DNA of 64,000 nt from Brevibacterium casei CIP 102111 (lineage in GTDB: Bacteria; Actinomycetota; Actinomycetes; Actinomycetales; Brevibacteriaceae), in contig NZ_FXZC01000001.1 of the NCBI RefSeq assembly GCF_900169275.1, forward strand, positions 310,001 through 374,000, in the 5' to 3' direction. Both the position numbers and the translations under genes were made by a program. Below are positions 19,199 to 26,281 of this stretch, one piece after another (within the stretch, counting starts at the first letter, position 1; every line of letters starts with the position of its first letter). The notes under the pieces are model-generated. The model did not search any database. It was not told the origin of the DNA and saw nothing but the letters and a program-made list of their open reading frames with translations.

Positions 19199-19935
19199 TT
19201 CCGGCCCTTCAGTCGACGCGCCAGCAGGGCCCGGGCGACGTCGCGGTACTGGGCTGCGCGGTGGAGCTGAGCCTTGAGGTCGCGGCCGGTGACCCGGTGG
19301 TGGAGGTCGCATTCGACCTCCTCGACGCGCAGGCCCGCGTTGACGACGTCGATCGTCATCGCCGTCTCCACCCCCCAACCGGCGGCGAACGGCAGGGCCG
19401 CATCGAAGGCCTCCCGGCTCAGGCACCGCATGCCCGAGAGCGGCTGGGTCGCCTCGAATCCTGAGAGTTCGGCGATGCCCTTCTTCGCGAGCCCGACGAC
19501 GAAGCCGAAGCCCCCGCCCTTGCGCTTCTGGGCGGGGAGGATCGCGATCGTCATATCGGCCTCGCCGGCGAGCACGGGGGCCGCGAGCGGTGCGGTGTTG
19601 ACCGCGGAGTCCTCGAGGTCGCCGTCGATGAAGAGCAGAGCGCGGTGCTGCGGGGGCTGCCCGGGAGCGGCCTCGGAGATCTCGCGATTGCGGATCGCGA
19701 ACGCCCCGGTCATCATCGCCGCGGCCTTGCCCTTGTTCTTCCGGTGGGTGACGACTTCGGCGCCGGCCCGCCGGGCGACGGTGCCGGTGTCATCGCTCGA
19801 TCCGTCGTCGACGACCATGACGATGTCGACGCCGGGGATGAGCTTCGTGCTCGCGACGGTCGCTGCGATCCGCTCCGCCTCGTCCATGGCGGGGATGACG
19901 GCGGCGATTCCGCTCGGTGTCTGGTGCTCGGGCAA
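19195..19935 (-). CDS. Family 2 glycosyltransferase (GpgS/dolichol-P-mannose synthase-like)
   Basis: A 246-residue GT2 protein. It opens GIAAVIPAMDEAERI and carries MVVDDGSSDDTG (nucleotide-sugar site) and a DGDLE acidic motif for metal binding. Length and sequence resemble soluble glucosyl-3-phosphoglycerate synthase-like or small GT2 enzymes; no membrane helix is present. The start is TTG 19935, with GGAGAGG about 8-11 nt upstream; the fold begins almost at once, which leaves little choice. It overlaps pheA by 4 bases and heads the operon with pheA and the FAD dehydrogenase. Acceptor unknown. Confidence 0.82.
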   Translation of the reverse strand: MPEHQTPSGIAAVIPAMDEAERIAATVASTKLIPGVDIVMVVDDGSSDDTGTVARRAGAEVVTHRKNKGKAAAMMTGAFAIRNREISEAAPGQPPQHRALLFIDGDLEDSAVNTAPLAAPVLAGEADMTIAILPAQKRKGGGFGFVVGLAKKGIAELSGFEATQPLSGMRCLSREAFDAALPFAAGWGVETAMTIDVVNAGLRVEEVECDLHHRVTGRDLKAQLHRAAQYRDVARALLARRLKGRK

Positions 19936-19998
19936 GGACGGTTCCTCTCCTTCATCCCCTCGCCGAGGCGGTGGCCCCGGGCTGCAGGCGGGCGGCGG

Positions 19999-20871
19999 TC
20001 AGTGGATGGTGAGCTGGCGGGCGACGATGCCCGAGCGGAGCCGGCGGGCCTCCGTGCTCAGCGGCTCCTCGGAGCTCAGCGCTGCGTCGAGGCGGGCGGC
20101 GAATTCCGCGATCGGCTCCTCGACGTCATCGGCCTGCGTGCCGAACTCGAGCTCCCAGACGGGGATGATGATCCCGTGCGCGCGGAAGTAGCCGAGGAAG
20201 GTGCCGGGACCGCCGAGGTCGTTGCCGCCCTCGGCAGCGAGCCTGGCGAGAGCGTCGACGACGGCGTCCTCACCTTCGCTGCGGGCCCAGCGCACGTAGG
20301 TGCGGCCCGACATCTCCGTCCAGTACGCGGAGTCAACGGAGGCGAGCTTCTCGGTCGGGGTGATCGAATCGTTCGCCTGTTCGAGGGCGGCGGCCACCTC
20401 GTCGTCGTCGCCGGGCAGGTCCCAGTACTCGAAGGTCTCGAGGACGCGGACGGAGAACGGGTGGTCGGTGTCGAGGATGTCCTGGAGCTTCGGACCCTCA
20501 CCGGGTTCGGTCGTCGCCTCGATCGTCGTGCCGGGGGCCGCCTCGGCGGCGGCGAGGATGCCGCGGGCCACGTCGCGGGAGGCATCGGTCGAGGACACGG
20601 GGACCTGCATGCCGGCGTAGAGCGCGCCGTCCTCCCGGTGCCAGGCCTGCCATGCGGCAGGTAGCAGGGAGGCGATCGTCACTTCGTGGCCGCCGTACTC
20701 CTCGCTCAGGCGCACCTGCGCGGTGGCGGCGGGGACGAGCTCGCGGAGGCAGATGAGGTCGGCTTCGAACGGCAGCCCCTCGAAGGGGCGGGCGACGAAC
20801 GCCGTGGCCTGAGCGCGGGCCAGCCGCTTGGCGATGAGGTCTTCCTTGGAGCGCTTCGACTTCTTTCCCAT
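19999..20871 (-). CDS. DUF5926 family protein
   Basis: A 290-residue cytoplasmic protein found widely in actinobacteria. It begins with a very basic segment MGKKSKRSKEDLIAKRLARAQ, then PFEGLPFEADLICLRELVPA, typical of DUF5926. No catalytic motif is recognised. I chose ATG 20871 rather than a TTG three codons upstream; a TAGACT box ends 8 nt before the ATG and there is no ribosome site, so the mRNA is probably leaderless. Function unknown. Confidence 0.8.
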   Translation of the reverse strand: MGKKSKRSKEDLIAKRLARAQATAFVARPFEGLPFEADLICLRELVPAATAQVRLSEEYGGHEVTIASLLPAAWQAWHREDGALYAGMQVPVSSTDASRDVARGILAAAEAAPGTTIEATTEPGEGPKLQDILDTDHPFSVRVLETFEYWDLPGDDDEVAAALEQANDSITPTEKLASVDSAYWTEMSGRTYVRWARSEGEDAVVDALARLAAEGGNDLGGPGTFLGYFRAHGIIIPVWELEFGTQADDVEEPIAEFAARLDAALSSEEPLSTEARRLRSGIVARQLTIH

Positions 20872-20879
20872 GGGACGCA

Positions 20880-20885
20880 AGTCTA
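20880..20885 (-). promoter_or_regulatory. -10 box (TAGACT) for a leaderless DUF5926 transcript
   Basis: TAGACT on the minus strand ends 8 nt before ATG 20871, with no Shine-Dalgarno sequence in between. Confidence 0.45.
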
Positions 20886-20923
20886 GTCGGTGCCCACGAC
20901 CGCACCGTGCACGCCGATCCGGA

Positions 20924-20969
20924 CCTCGCCGAGGCGGTGGCTCAGCCCTCGCCGAGGTGGCGGCTCAGC
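20924..20969. repeat. 23-bp tandem duplication at the 3' end of the RelA-like gene
   Basis: Two 23-bp copies (20924-20946 and 20947-20969) differ at two positions; the second contains the stop codon of the minus-strand RelA/SpoT-like gene. Confidence 0.75.
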
Positions 20970-21876
20970 CCTCCCCGGAGACGGGGATGAAGTACCGGGT
21001 CGAGTGGGACTCGTCCATCCGCACCCGCAGGGTGTCCCCAGGCGAGGGCAGTCCCGCGCGGTCGGGGTTGTCGGGGGTGAGGCCGAGCGTCTCGAAGCGG
21101 ATGATGCCGTGGCGGCCCACCTCGTCGGCGGCGAGGACGTAGGAGTGGTTGAGCTCGCGGATCGTCACCTCGATCGAGGGATCCTCCTCGGCGGGGTCGG
21201 TCATCGTCCGCGGCGGTGCGGAGTTGCCGAGACCGAGGGAGGCCCCGACGTCGTCGGCGATGAATCCGGCCACGGAGTCCGCCTGAGCGAAGAGGCCGGC
21301 GAGGACGAGGGAGAGCCGCTCCTGCTGCGAGTCCGAAGTGAGAACCTGGCCGGGTTTGAACAGGTGCTCCTCGGAGAGCACGCACCACGCGTCCTGGAGG
21401 ATCGTGCGGATCTGGAGTTCGACGAGGACGGAGGGTTCGGAGTCGAAGGGGACTTCGACGATGAGGTGGCGGCCGCGGTAGCCGGACGGCTTCGGGTGCG
21501 CGGAGTAGTCGCGCACCTCGGCGATGGTGAGCGCGGAATCGTCGTTCGGGTCGGTGAGGATGTCCCAGAGGACCGACTGCTCGCGTTCCGTGCGGCACAC
21601 GGCGCGGGCCCCGACGACGTCGATGACCTGGTTCTCGACCTCGACGGCCTCATGGATCTCATCGTTGGCATCGGCGAGCTTGCGCCGCAGCTTCTCGCCC
21701 GTGCGCAGGGGGTCCTTGATCCGGCCCGGAACCACCTGCATCCGGTCCTCGGTGAGCTGGGGTGATCTCGCCCGTGCCGCGTCGACCCAATCCTCGACCG
21801 TCTCGAGCGCTGCCCTCCACGTGGACTCACGCCGCTCGTAGGCCTCTCCGACAAGCTCACGGACTGTTGCTGACAT
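20965..21876 (-). CDS. RelA/SpoT-domain protein, probable small alarmone synthetase
   Basis: A 303-residue protein with a single RelA/SpoT nucleotidyltransferase domain and no HD hydrolase, TGS or ACT domain. Motifs expected for (p)ppGpp synthesis are present: GRIKDPLRTGEKLRRK (ATP binding), DVVGARAV with the metal-binding Asp, the substrate loop PKPSGYRGRHL, and ELQIRT with the catalytic Glu. It would transfer pyrophosphate from ATP to GDP or GTP under stress. AGGAGG lies upstream of both ATG 21876 and GTG 21885; I chose the ATG for better spacing. No toxin or antitoxin partner is adjacent. Confidence 0.82.
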   Translation of the reverse strand: MSATVRELVGEAYERRESTWRAALETVEDWVDAARARSPQLTEDRMQVVPGRIKDPLRTGEKLRRKLADANDEIHEAVEVENQVIDVVGARAVCRTEREQSVLWDILTDPNDDSALTIAEVRDYSAHPKPSGYRGRHLIVEVPFDSEPSVLVELQIRTILQDAWCVLSEEHLFKPGQVLTSDSQQERLSLVLAGLFAQADSVAGFIADDVGASLGLGNSAPPRTMTDPAEEDPSIEVTIRELNHSYVLAADEVGRHGIIRFETLGLTPDNPDRAGLPSPGDTLRVRMDESHSTRYFIPVSGEG

Positions 21877-21968
21877 CGTCGTCACCTTCCTCCTGCTCCA
21901 ACTTCACCAGATGAGAGGGGCGATGTCCATGCTTTCGTCGGCTTTGGTCCGAAGCTGTGCCCGGTCGC

Positions 21969-22754
21969 TCAGAGGTCGAAGTCGACGATGACCGGGGCGT
22001 GGTCGGAGGCTCCCTTGCCCTTGCGCTCCTCGCGGTCGATCATCGCCGCCGAGGCTGTGGCGGCGAGCGCCTGCGAGGCGAGTTCGAAGTCGATGCGCAT
22101 GCCCTGCTTCTTCGGGAAGCGCAGCTGCTGGTAGTCCCAGTACGTGTAGACGCCGGGGCCGGGGGTGAATTGGCGGGTGACCTCGGTCAGGCCGGCGCCG
22201 AGGAGGTCGGAGAAGGCCTGCCGCTCCGGTGGGGAGACGTGGGTGGCGCCTTCGAAGGCGGCCATGTCCCAGACGTCCTCGTCGAGCGGGGCGACGTTGA
22301 AGTCACCGCAGAGGACGAGCTTCTCCTCCGGGTCCGCGGCGAGTCGATCGGCGACGACCGAGGTCAGCGCCCGGTACCACTCGAGCTTGTAGTCGAGGTG
22401 GGGATGGCCGAGCTCACGGCCGTTGGGGACGTAGAGGGAATGGACCCGGACCCCTCCACACGTGGCAGAGATCGCCCGCGCCTCGTCGGCGTCGTTGTAG
22501 GCGGGCATGCCGGCGAAGCCGATCTGCGGGTCCTCGAGGCCGACTCGGGAGGCGATCGCGACCCCGTTCCACTGGTTGAGTCCATGGAAGGCGACCTCGT
22601 AGCCGCGGGAGTCGAAGACCTCCCGGGGGAACTGGTCGTCCCGGCACTTGAGCTCCTGGATCGCGAGCACATCGGCGTCGGAGCGGTCGAGCCACGCGCC
22701 GATCCGCTCGGCACGGGCACGGATCGAGTTGACGTTCCACGTTGCGATTCTCAC
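21969..22754 (-). CDS. xthA: Exodeoxyribonuclease III
   Basis: A 261-residue exonuclease/AP endonuclease of the EEP superfamily for base-excision repair. Motifs follow in order: RIATWNVNSIRAR, LAIQELKCRDDQFP with the metal-binding Glu, GDFNVAPLD, RIDFELAS and the C-terminal SDHAPVIVDF catalytic His. Length is normal. Start is GTG 22754; a TAGGGT box on the minus strand ends 6 nt before it, so a leaderless start is possible although GGAGGG in the gap could also serve as a ribosome site. It is divergent from the thioesterase gene across only 51 bp. Confidence 0.94.
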   Translation of the reverse strand: MRIATWNVNSIRARAERIGAWLDRSDADVLAIQELKCRDDQFPREVFDSRGYEVAFHGLNQWNGVAIASRVGLEDPQIGFAGMPAYNDADEARAISATCGGVRVHSLYVPNGRELGHPHLDYKLEWYRALTSVVADRLAADPEEKLVLCGDFNVAPLDEDVWDMAAFEGATHVSPPERQAFSDLLGAGLTEVTRQFTPGPGVYTYWDYQQLRFPKKQGMRIDFELASQALAATASAAMIDREERKGKGASDHAPVIVDFDL

Positions 22755-22760
22755 CCCTCC

Positions 22761-22766
22761 ACCCTA
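22761..22766 (-). promoter_or_regulatory. -10 box (TAGGGT) before xthA
   Basis: TAGGGT on the minus strand lies 6 nt before GTG 22754. It pairs with a similar box on the plus strand 28 bp away in the same 51-bp divergent spacer. Confidence 0.4.
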
Positions 22767-22793
22767 GACGGTGTTCGCTCGTCAGGCACCCGA

Positions 22794-22799
22794 TAGTCT
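22794..22799 (+). promoter_or_regulatory. -10 box (TAGTCT) for a leaderless thioesterase transcript
   Basis: TAGTCT ends 6 nt before ATG 22806 with no ribosome site between them. Confidence 0.5.
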
Positions 22800-22805
22800 G
22801 ACGGC

Positions 22806-23630
22806 ATGCCTGATGCCTCCAACCAGCACCTCGGCCACGACGGTGCGACCGTGCCCGACTCCTACTACGTCCGCCTCGGGGAGGACCGGTTCGCCTCGAC
22901 CCTGCACAGTCAGGGTGCCTGGCAGCCGGGCGAGCAGCATCTCGCTCCCGCCTCCGGGCTCGTCCTCGCCGAGGTGGAACGCCGCCTGCCGAGTGACAAA
23001 ATCGTCTCGCGGGTGAGCTTCGACGTCCTCGGCGTCATCCACTCCGGAGAGTTCACCGTCGACGTCGACGTCGTCCGCCCCGGGCGGACCATCGAACTCG
23101 TCGAGGCGACGATGCGCCACGGTGAGAGGGTGAGCATCCGGGCGCGGGTGTGGCGGCTGCTCGGAAGCGACACCTCGGCGGTGGCAGGCGACGAATGGAC
23201 CCCGCTGCCCGCTCCGGAGGACATGCCCGAGCAGGGGCTGAGCGAGCGGTGGGGCGGCGGCTACATCGCCTCTCTGCGGGGACGGCAGGCCGATGACGCG
23301 CGTCCCGGGCGCGCCCGCAGCTGGATCACCTCCGACCTCCCGCTCGTCGACGGTGAGGTCGACCCGCCGGCCGCGGCGCTCGTCAAGTACGTCGACACCG
23401 CCAACGGGCTCGCCGTGCGCGTCGACCCGCGCACGACCTTCTTCCCCAACGTCGACCTCACCATCCACCTCATCCGCACTCCGACACCCGGCTGGGTCGG
23501 CCTCGAGACCCGGGTCGCCTTCGGGCCGACCGGGGTGGGGGAGACGGCGAGCGTGCTCAGCGACGTCGACGGGCCGATCGGCACCGCCGCCCAGTCGCTG
23601 ACCGTGCGGATGGGCCAGGGCGCGCGATGA
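22806..23630 (+). CDS. Acyl-CoA thioesterase-like (double hot-dog) protein
   Basis: A 274-residue protein matching the thioesterase superfamily with two hot-dog repeats (about 15-115 and 165-270). The N-terminal part RVSFDVLGVIHSGEFTVDVDVVRPGRTIELVEA resembles the TesB/PaaI-like acyl-CoA thioesterase domain of actinobacterial proteins. It probably hydrolyses or binds acyl-CoA in the cytoplasm. The start is a likely leaderless ATG. It overlaps the following SDR gene by 4 bases (ATGA), so the two are cotranslated. Confidence 0.8.
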   Translation: MPDASNQHLGHDGATVPDSYYVRLGEDRFASTLHSQGAWQPGEQHLAPASGLVLAEVERRLPSDKIVSRVSFDVLGVIHSGEFTVDVDVVRPGRTIELVEATMRHGERVSIRARVWRLLGSDTSAVAGDEWTPLPAPEDMPEQGLSERWGGGYIASLRGRQADDARPGRARSWITSDLPLVDGEVDPPAAALVKYVDTANGLAVRVDPRTTFFPNVDLTIHLIRTPTPGWVGLETRVAFGPTGVGETASVLSDVDGPIGTAAQSLTVRMGQGAR

Positions 23631-24502
23631 CCACGGCGCTCGTCACCGGGGCGAGCCGATCCCGACCCCGGGCGCTCGTCACCGGGGCGAGCGCCGGCCT
23701 CGGCCGCGGCTACGCCCGTGCGCTCGCCGCCGACGGCTTCGATCTCGTCCTCGTCGCCCGCAGTGCTGAGCGTCTGCGGCAGGTCGCCGGGGAGGCGGAG
23801 TCCGAGTTCGGCATCCGCGCCGAGGTGGTCCCCGCCGACCTCTCGAATCCTGAGGACATCGGCCGCCTCGTCGACCTCATCGGGACCCGGCGCATCGATG
23901 TGCTGATCAACAACGCGGGCTACGGACTGCTTGAGGGACTCCTCGACTCGGATCCCGCAGACGTCGCGGCCCTCGACACCGTGCTCCAGGCAGCCGTGCG
24001 CGACCTCTCCCTGGCCGCAGCGGCCGGGATGCGCGAACGCGGACGCGGAGGCATCATCACCGTCTCCTCCCTTGCCGCGCTGACGACGATGGGCCAGTAC
24101 GCCGCGTCGAAGGCGTCGAGTCTCGTCTTCACCGAGGCGCTCGCCGGGGAGCTGCGTGACACCCCGGTGACGGTCACTGCGGTGCTGCCCGGATTCGTCC
24201 ACACGGAGTTCCACGAACGCCTCGGCGCACGCCGACCGGGACCGGGGTGGATCTGGCTGAGCGTCGATGACGTCGTGCGCACATCCCTGCGCGATGCCCG
24301 ACGCGGCAGGGTCGTCTCGGTCCCTGGGGCGCAGTACCGGCTGGCAGCGGGGCTCGCCCGCTTCCTTCCGCGGGGGCTCATCCGCCGCGGCTCTGCGGGC
24401 TTCGCCTTCGACCGGCAGCACGGACGCGACAGGGGAGGGGAGAGCGAAGACGGGCAGGGCCTGACGGTATCGACATCCGAGAAGTTTTTCGGCCCTGAAT
24501 AA
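23627..24502 (+). CDS. Short-chain dehydrogenase/reductase
   Basis: A 291-residue classical SDR. The functional cofactor motif TGASAGLGRGYA lies near residue 22, NNAGYG near 90, the catalytic Ser in TVSSLAA and YAASK as the Tyr/Lys pair; a basic C-terminal extension from about 225 is hydrophilic. It would reduce or oxidise a carbonyl/alcohol with NAD(P)H. The N-terminus is unusual: ALVTGAS appears twice, 12 residues apart, from a partial 36-bp in-frame duplication, and only the second copy continues into the glycine motif. ATG 23627 overlaps the thioesterase stop. Confidence 0.87.
   Translation: MTTALVTGASRSRPRALVTGASAGLGRGYARALAADGFDLVLVARSAERLRQVAGEAESEFGIRAEVVPADLSNPEDIGRLVDLIGTRRIDVLINNAGYGLLEGLLDSDPADVAALDTVLQAAVRDLSLAAAAGMRERGRGGIITVSSLAALTTMGQYAASKASSLVFTEALAGELRDTPVTVTAVLPGFVHTEFHERLGARRPGPGWIWLSVDDVVRTSLRDARRGRVVSVPGAQYRLAAGLARFLPRGLIRRGSAGFAFDRQHGRDRGGESEDGQGLTVSTSEKFFGPE
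23635..23692 (+). repeat. In-frame 22-bp direct repeat at the SDR start
   Basis: Identical 22-bp segments at 23635-23656 and 23671-23692 (offset 36 bp) code for ALVTGAS twice. The 14 bp between them is unrelated to the flank, consistent with an old or imprecise 36-bp duplication. Confidence 0.85.
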
Positions 24503-24575
24503 CGAGGGAAGTTGAGGCTTGAATGATCTCGACCAGCCCTCTCATCTGCGGGTTCTCGCTGACGAAACACTGATT

Positions 24576-24592
24576 CTCTCATTCAATGAGAG
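24576..24592. promoter_or_regulatory. 17-bp palindrome, candidate operator
   Basis: CTCTCATTCAATGAGAG has perfect 8-bp arms around one base. It lies about 20 bp upstream of TTTACAAC and 57 bp before the first hairpin of the candidate RNA, a suitable place for a dimeric transcription factor. Confidence 0.5.
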
Positions 24593-24613
24593 CAAATAAG
24601 TGTGAGATCAACC

Positions 24614-24643
24614 TTTACAACTGTGCGGAAGGTGTGGTGGAAT
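24614..24643 (+). promoter_or_regulatory. Weak candidate promoter of the small RNA
   Basis: TTTACA (24614-24619) and TGGAAT (24638-24643) are spaced by 18 nt and would start transcription near 24650. Alternatively TACAAC (24616-24621) is itself a -10 box. Both readings are tentative. Confidence 0.3.
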
Positions 24644-24648
24644 TGTGA

Positions 24649-24766
24649 TGTCCGCCCGGTGGGGATCGGGTGGACATAACGGACGTATGGGGATGCGTCC
24701 GGGTACTCGAGGGGAGTGCTGCGAGGACCCCGGGATGACGCGATTACGCGCCCCGGGGTCTTTGTC
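24649..24766 (+). ncRNA. Candidate small RNA with four hairpins and G-rich loops
   Basis: Four hairpins follow one another with almost no spacer. Hairpin 1: TGTCCGCCCG (24649-24658) with CGGGTGGACA (24667-24676), loop GTGGGGAT. Hairpin 2: CGGACGTA (24680-24687) with TGCGTCCG (24694-24701), loop TGGGGA. Hairpin 3: GTACTC (24703-24708) with GAGTGC (24714-24719), loop GAGGG. Hairpin 4: GACCCCGGG (24726-24734) with CCCGGGGTC (24752-24760), followed by TTTGTC, like an intrinsic terminator. The T-run and the G-rather-than-C loops favour the plus strand. I do not recognise a known family; 6C RNA has C-rich loops instead. A riboswitch for the hydrolase is less likely because 366 bp separate them. Confidence 0.55.
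24726..24766 (+). terminator. Intrinsic terminator of the candidate RNA
   Basis: Nine-base-pair stem GACCCCGGG/CCCGGGGTC with a nested GCG-ATTA-CGC inner stem in the loop, followed by TTTGTCATT. Confidence 0.65.
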
Positions 24767-24830
24767 ATTCACCATCATTCGCTCATTCTGGTGACATGCG
24801 GTGCCGAACACTGTTCAGTCGGAGGCCCTT

Positions 24831-24848
24831 CTGATCAGTATTGATCAG
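24831..24848. promoter_or_regulatory. 18-bp palindrome, candidate operator
   Basis: CTGATCA (24831-24837) and TGATCAG (24842-24848) flank GTAT. It lies 65 bp after the candidate RNA terminator and 283 bp before the hydrolase start. Confidence 0.4.
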
Positions 24849-24946
24849 GGATTGCGCGCTTTCCGATCGATGCCGGCAGTCATTCCCCGGTCATCATCTC
24901 CGTCATCCGAAGTCACCACGACAGTCATTGACGCGCCGGATCGGTA

Positions 24947-24962
24947 GACCGTCGAGACGGTC
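24947..24962. repeat. 16-bp palindrome
   Basis: GACCGTC (24947-24953) and GACGGTC (24956-24962) flank GA. Could be an operator or a small hairpin; nothing else supports a role. Confidence 0.35.
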
Positions 24963-25131
24963 GCCGATCCGACCGCAGGAGGGTGGTCGAGAGGTCTTCG
25001 ATGCCACCTCGGCGGTGCGGGTCCGGCACTCGCGAAAAGTGCCGTCGAAGCACCCGATCTGCGCAATCTCGCCGGTAGGCTGGTGTGAGTTTGATCACGC
25101 ATCCGCATCGCGCCGACTGAGAGGCACCCCT

Positions 25132-26082
25132 ATGGCCGTCTTCGATCTCACGTTCCCCTCGAGCAACGGCCGCGACGACGTGCGCGCCTGGGTGCACACG
25201 CCGGTGGCGGAGAGGCCGCGGGGACTCGTCCAGATCGTCCACGGGTTCGGCGAACATGCGCGTCGTTACCTGCCGCTCGTCTCGGCGCTCCTCGACGCCG
25301 GCTACGCGGTCGCGCTCGACGACCATCTCGGGCACGGCACCACAGCGGTGGCCAATGACTCCTGGGGTGACTCCGGTGGTGCCGACCCCGGGGTCTTCGT
25401 CTCCGACGAGGCCGAACTCGCCCTCCGGGCGCGGGCCATCGTCCCCGACGTGCCCTTCCTCGTCTTCGGCCACAGCTGGGGGTCGATGATCATGCGGGCC
25501 TACCTCGCCGAGTGCTGCGGCGACGTGGCCGGGGCGGTGCTCTGCGGCACCCCGGCCGGGATGCTCGGAATCGCAGAGGGCCGCGATCACGCTCTCGCAC
25601 AGATCCACGACGAGGGCGCCGGCGCCGTCGACTCGGGCGCGCTCGCGCTCATGCTCGGTCCCCTCAACCGACGGTACGGCTCCGACGCGACGCCGATCGA
25701 CTGGGTCTCGGGATCGCCCGCCGTCCTCGCCGACTACGTCTCCGATCCGCTCAACCTCGGGCAGCGTCCCGTCACCGCGGGCTTCGCCGCCTCCTTCGCC
25801 GCACTCTACGAGCGGGTCGACGGAGCCGGCTGGGCCTCCCGCGTCCCCCACGAGGTGCCGGTGCTCCTCATCGCCGGGGAGGAGGATCCCGTCGGCGACT
25901 GGGGAGAGGGTGTCCGCAGCGTCGCCGACGATCTCGTCGCGGCGGGCCATCCGGCCGTGACGACTCGGCTGTGGGCAGGGGTCCGGCACGAAGTCCACAA
26001 CGAACCCGACGTCCGCGACGAGGTCTTCGCCGTCGTCATCGAGTTCTTCGACGAGGTCACCGCGGCGCGGCCGCTGCCCTGA
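25132..26082 (+). CDS. Alpha/beta hydrolase, monoacylglycerol lipase-like
   Basis: A 316-residue serine hydrolase. VQIVHGFGEHARRYLPL is the oxyanion segment typical of monoglyceride lipase-like enzymes, DDHLGHG follows, and FGHSWGS holds the nucleophilic Ser near residue 117; IAGEEDPVGDW supplies the Asp and GVRHEVHNE the His. No signal peptide, so cytoplasmic; likely acts on monoacylglycerols or lysophospholipids. ATG 25132 has GAGAGG 6 nt upstream, and TAGGCT (25077-25082) is a candidate -10 box. It is a single-gene unit ended by a strong hairpin. Confidence 0.87.
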   Translation: MAVFDLTFPSSNGRDDVRAWVHTPVAERPRGLVQIVHGFGEHARRYLPLVSALLDAGYAVALDDHLGHGTTAVANDSWGDSGGADPGVFVSDEAELALRARAIVPDVPFLVFGHSWGSMIMRAYLAECCGDVAGAVLCGTPAGMLGIAEGRDHALAQIHDEGAGAVDSGALALMLGPLNRRYGSDATPIDWVSGSPAVLADYVSDPLNLGQRPVTAGFAASFAALYERVDGAGWASRVPHEVPVLLIAGEEDPVGDWGEGVRSVADDLVAAGHPAVTTRLWAGVRHEVHNEPDVRDEVFAVVIEFFDEVTAARPLP

Positions 26083-26221
26083 GGTTCAGCCGTCCACGCG
26101 CGTGTTCGAGCGCAGCCCGGCGCCGAGGCGTGGGGACTCGACCGCGCGGCCGTGGGCTGAGTGCCCCGGACGGTGCCGGGCGGAGCCGGATCGGACCGTC
26201 CTCGCGGCAGTGACGCACGAC

Positions 26222-26263
26222 GACGGAGCGGCGCCCCCTCCGCTGAGGGGGCGCCGCTCCGTC
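26222..26263. terminator. Strong bidirectional hairpin terminator
   Basis: Perfect 19-bp arms (26222-26240 and 26245-26263) with loop CGCT lie between the hydrolase stop and the convergent AmaP-like gene, ending 19 bp from the latter. Confidence 0.85.
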
Positions 26264-26281
26264 ATGTCATCGTTCGGCGGC

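Larger units (their letters stand above)
24503..25131. other. Structured gene-free stretch between SDR and hydrolase
   Basis: This 629-bp region is clearly lower in GC than its surroundings between about 24480 and 24650. It holds three palindromes, a probable promoter and a four-hairpin candidate RNA, listed separately. The reading frame of the hydrolase is open back to 24841 but that segment does not look like protein. Confidence 0.7.

Noticed and set aside
24649-24766. 6C RNA, tmRNA or a riboswitch at this place
   Set aside because: 6C loops are C-rich, no tmRNA tag or tRNA-like ends are seen, and 366 bp separate the last hairpin from the next gene.
24841-25131. N-terminal extension of the alpha/beta hydrolase by 97 codons
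   Set aside because: The extension is Arg/Ser/Pro-rich with no signal peptide or domain, and ATG 25132 has a ribosome site and starts the fold.
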